From NCBI RefSeq assembly GCF_013350005.1, contig NZ_JABVWW010000003.1, positions 186,001 to 250,000 on the forward strand: a stretch of DNA of 64,000 bases. The letters run 5' to 3'. Shown here in pieces: positions 62,032 to 64,000 of the stretch. The notes under the pieces were generated by a model. That model did no database searches. It was not told the origin of the DNA and saw only the letters and a list, made by a program, of their open reading frames with translations. The stretch is from Methylocystis silviterrae (GTDB lineage Bacteria; Pseudomonadota; Alphaproteobacteria; Rhizobiales; Beijerinckiaceae). A program made the translations under genes and the position numbers. Position 1 is the stretch's first letter. Each line of letters opens with the position of its first letter.

Positions 62032-62793
62032 ATGCGGTGGATGAAGGCGCCGCGCAACGAAACTGACGCGCAACATGAGATGCGCGCGCGGCCGCATCGT
62101 CGCACATCGGAGCAGGGGAGCGGCCTGCTATTCGACCCCGAACTGTCCGATCTGCCGCAGGCGATGCGCTGGCGTGAGTGGATGGGCCGTGTCGAGGCGG
62201 CGATCTTCGCCTCGCCGACGCCGATCACGCGAGAGGCGCTGAGCAAACTCGTCGGGCGCGCCTGCAATTTCGATGAGCTGATTTCGGACATTCGCGACGA
62301 CTTGCGCGCCAGGCCGTATGAACTGGTTCTTGTCGCCGGCGGTTATCAACTGCGCACCAAACCGCGCTACGCCGACGCCATTCGCGTCTTGAACAACGGC
62401 GCCCGCGACGCCGGACCGCCGGCGCTGACGCCGACTGAACTCCTCACGGCGACGGCGATCGCTTATCTGCAACCAGCCACCCGCGCCGAACTCTCGCGAC
62501 TCGCCGGCAAAGAAATCAGCCGCGACGTCATCGGCCAGTTAAAAAGCCTGGACCTCATTGCCGCCGGGCCGCGCGCGCCGACAGCGGGCGCGCCCTATGC
62601 CTATGTTACGACGAAGCGATTCCTTGAGGCGTTCGGGCTCGCAAGCCTGCGCGATCTGCCCGATATCGAAAAGCTCGAAGATGCCGGACTGTTGCAGTGT
62701 TCCGCCAATGAAATCGAACTCGACGGCGTGTTGCGAATGCGCGATCGGGATGCGATCGAATTCGTTGAAGCCGTTGACGACGAGGAGGATTAA
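62032..62793 (+). CDS. ScpB-like (SMC-Scp complex) winged-helix protein of a mobile island
   Basis: 253 residues from ATG 62032 (GAGAGG upstream). The central part has the paired winged-helix pattern of ScpB: MGRVEAAIFASPTPITREAL, FDELISDIRDDLRARPYELV, VAGGYQLRTKPRYADAIRVL, LTPTELLTATAIAYLQPATR, ISRDVIGQLKSLDLIAAGPR and YAYVTTKRFLEAFGLASLRD. Chromosomal ScpB works with ScpA and SMC; here there is no scpA and the partner is DUF1403, 16 bp upstream. It is likely an island paralogue with a partition or regulatory role. N- and C-terminal extensions are charged. Confidence 0.8.
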   Translation: MRWMKAPRNETDAQHEMRARPHRRTSEQGSGLLFDPELSDLPQAMRWREWMGRVEAAIFASPTPITREALSKLVGRACNFDELISDIRDDLRARPYELVLVAGGYQLRTKPRYADAIRVLNNGARDAGPPALTPTELLTATAIAYLQPATRAELSRLAGKEISRDVIGQLKSLDLIAAGPRAPTAGAPYAYVTTKRFLEAFGLASLRDLPDIEKLEDAGLLQCSANEIELDGVLRMRDRDAIEFVEAVDDEED

Positions 62794-62851
62794 TTCCAGC
62801 GTCGCGAGAAAGCGGCGAGACAACGCAGCCGATGTTCTTACTTGGTCGTGA

Positions 62852-63937
62852 TCATCGAGAGCAATTTCTACTGCTTCGAGCCAAATCCAGAGCTTCTACT
62901 GCTATCGCCGTCCTCCGCCAACCATTGGCGCCAAATTGCAAAAAGGACGGCCAGAATGAGCGGGCCGAGAATAGTCCGACCAGTCCGAACGCGAGCAACC
63001 CGCCCATTACGCCGAAGAGGACAATCACGAGTGGAACGTCCGTCGCGTTGCTGATCAATAGCGGCTTCAAAATATTGTCTGTCGGGTTCACGATGAAAGT
63101 CCCCCACGCCAGCAACGCGAAGCCAGCGCCAATCCGATCGGAGAATAGGAGCCATAAACCGATCGGTCCCCAGACCGCCACAGTGCCCAAGAATGGCACC
63201 AAGGCCGTTACAGCCGTGAGCGCGCCTAACAGAATTGGCGGTCCAACGCCGATAAATGCGTAGCCAATACCGGCAATGAGGCCCTGCGCCAAGGCGCTGA
63301 CAATCAGTCCGAAAACCACGGCTTGCGTCGTATCTCCTACGGCTTTGAAATATTGATCCGCCGGCTCGCCTGCAACTTTGCGCAATCCTCCGCGAATCTG
63401 CTCCAACACCCGTTCTCCGTCACGATAGAAGAAGAACAGGGTAACCGTCGTGATGGCAAGTTGCGCGAATGTGCGCCCAATTTGTCCGATGATCCCGGCA
63501 AGTTCCCGCACCCAGGGCTCCAGCCAATCTTTCACCTGCTGTTTCCGAAGCTCCGGATCGTTCCACACTTGGGTCACCGCCTCATCGAGAGCAGGGCCAA
63601 GGATGGGGATGTTGGTGACTGCTTTAGGCAAGACAAGCGGTTCGCTGGCGAATTTTGTCGACATCTCCCTGTAGGCGTCGGCGAGTTCGCTTTGCAATCG
63701 GATCAAGAGAAACGAAACTGGCACGACCAGAACCACCATAAGGACGAACGTCGCAATCGTTGCAGCAAGGGATGGCCGATTTCCGCAGACGCGTCGGATT
63801 CTCACGTGATATGGACCGGTGACATACGCGAGAATGGCGGCCCACACCAGGGGCGTGAGGAAAGGCTTCACGACGACAAAGCCAAGCCAGACCATGACGC
63901 CAAGCAAGACGAGACCAAAAATCTGACGATTTGGCAT
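62852..63937 (-). CDS. AI-2E family transporter
   Basis: 361 residues. The family pattern is visible: N-terminal paired helices (IFGLVLLGVMVWLGFVVVKP, FLTPLVWAAILAYV), a soluble helical region (about 75-150), LFFFYRDGERVLEQIRGGLR, then VFGLIVSALAQGLIAGIGYA and four more helices with GPIGLWLLFSDRIGAGFALL and NILKPLLISNATDVPLVIVL. Members export AI-2 or act as Na+/H+ antiporters or general permeases; which applies here cannot be told. It is convergent to the ScpB-like gene and marks the likely return to ordinary chromosome or the island's interior. Confidence 0.88.
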   Translation of the reverse strand: MPNRQIFGLVLLGVMVWLGFVVVKPFLTPLVWAAILAYVTGPYHVRIRRVCGNRPSLAATIATFVLMVVLVVPVSFLLIRLQSELADAYREMSTKFASEPLVLPKAVTNIPILGPALDEAVTQVWNDPELRKQQVKDWLEPWVRELAGIIGQIGRTFAQLAITTVTLFFFYRDGERVLEQIRGGLRKVAGEPADQYFKAVGDTTQAVVFGLIVSALAQGLIAGIGYAFIGVGPPILLGALTAVTALVPFLGTVAVWGPIGLWLLFSDRIGAGFALLAWGTFIVNPTDNILKPLLISNATDVPLVIVLFGVMGGLLAFGLVGLFSARSFWPSFLQFGANGWRRTAIAVEALDLARSSRNCSR

Positions 63938-64000
63938 TGTCCCTTGCTCCCTGCTCCGCGGTGTCTTGTTCCTATCGATAAACGTCGAGCCGCGTTGTGA

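Overview
This is a GC-rich, gene-dense stretch of an alphaproteobacterial chromosome. It is most likely from the Hyphomicrobiales (Rhizobiales). Hopanoid genes hpnCDE, a class I PHB synthase, a NikR/TonB-receptor pair, a Tyr/Thr tRNA complement and tandem-barrel porins fit a soil or freshwater lineage such as Methylocystis/Beijerinckiaceae. No methane oxidation gene lies in the window, so the genus is only a guess.

Layout. 1-2293: end of hpnC, then hpnD and hpnE, overlapping by 4 bases each (squalene synthesis for hopanoids). 2354-16660: housekeeping and metabolism: APC permease, SmbP-like metal-binding protein, alanine dehydrogenase, PHB synthase, HupE/UreJ protein, ClC exchanger, tRNA-Tyr, aldehyde dehydrogenase with its DUF779 partner, RdgB, a sigma-54 response regulator and glutathione peroxidase. 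16661-26407: two fused-barrel outer membrane proteins flank a three-gene ATP-grasp/alpha-E/transglutaminase operon, an IS5-type remnant and tRNA-Thr. 26745-34482: IspA, DUF1345, an MHS-type MFS carrier, Uma2 nuclease, RpoD and DnaG. 34647-37661: NikR followed by a TonB-dependent receptor, a probable nickel uptake unit.

38024-44019 is the most striking region. It is a ribosomal peptide (LAP/TOMM) cluster: a 117-residue precursor whose last 29 residues are an 11-cysteine Gly/Arg/Cys repeat in which every Cys follows a Gly; a fused leader-binding plus YcaO cyclodehydratase; a SagB-type dehydrogenase; and a Tat-exported amidase. No transporter or immunity gene is visible beside it.

44333-53022 looks like an N4-glycan-receptor (NGR) type exopolysaccharide locus: an NfrB-like glycosyltransferase without the C-terminal c-di-GMP-binding domain, UDP-GlcNAc 2-epimerase WecB, a 51-residue membrane protein and an NfrA-like TPR/beta-barrel protein. 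A secreted lectin-like protein and a membrane class III nucleotide cyclase follow.

54065-62793 is accessory DNA. Two 46-bp direct repeats of a tRNA-Lys(CTT) 3' half (54065 and 59172) bracket a decayed prophage segment: M15 endolysin, small membrane proteins, overlapping Rz/Rz1-like genes, a broken FkbM methyltransferase and a replication-type HTH fragment. Just right of the second repeat is a frameshifted tyrosine integrase, followed by a DUF1403/ScpB-like pair. At least five frameshifts fall in this segment. An AI-2E family permease closes the window.
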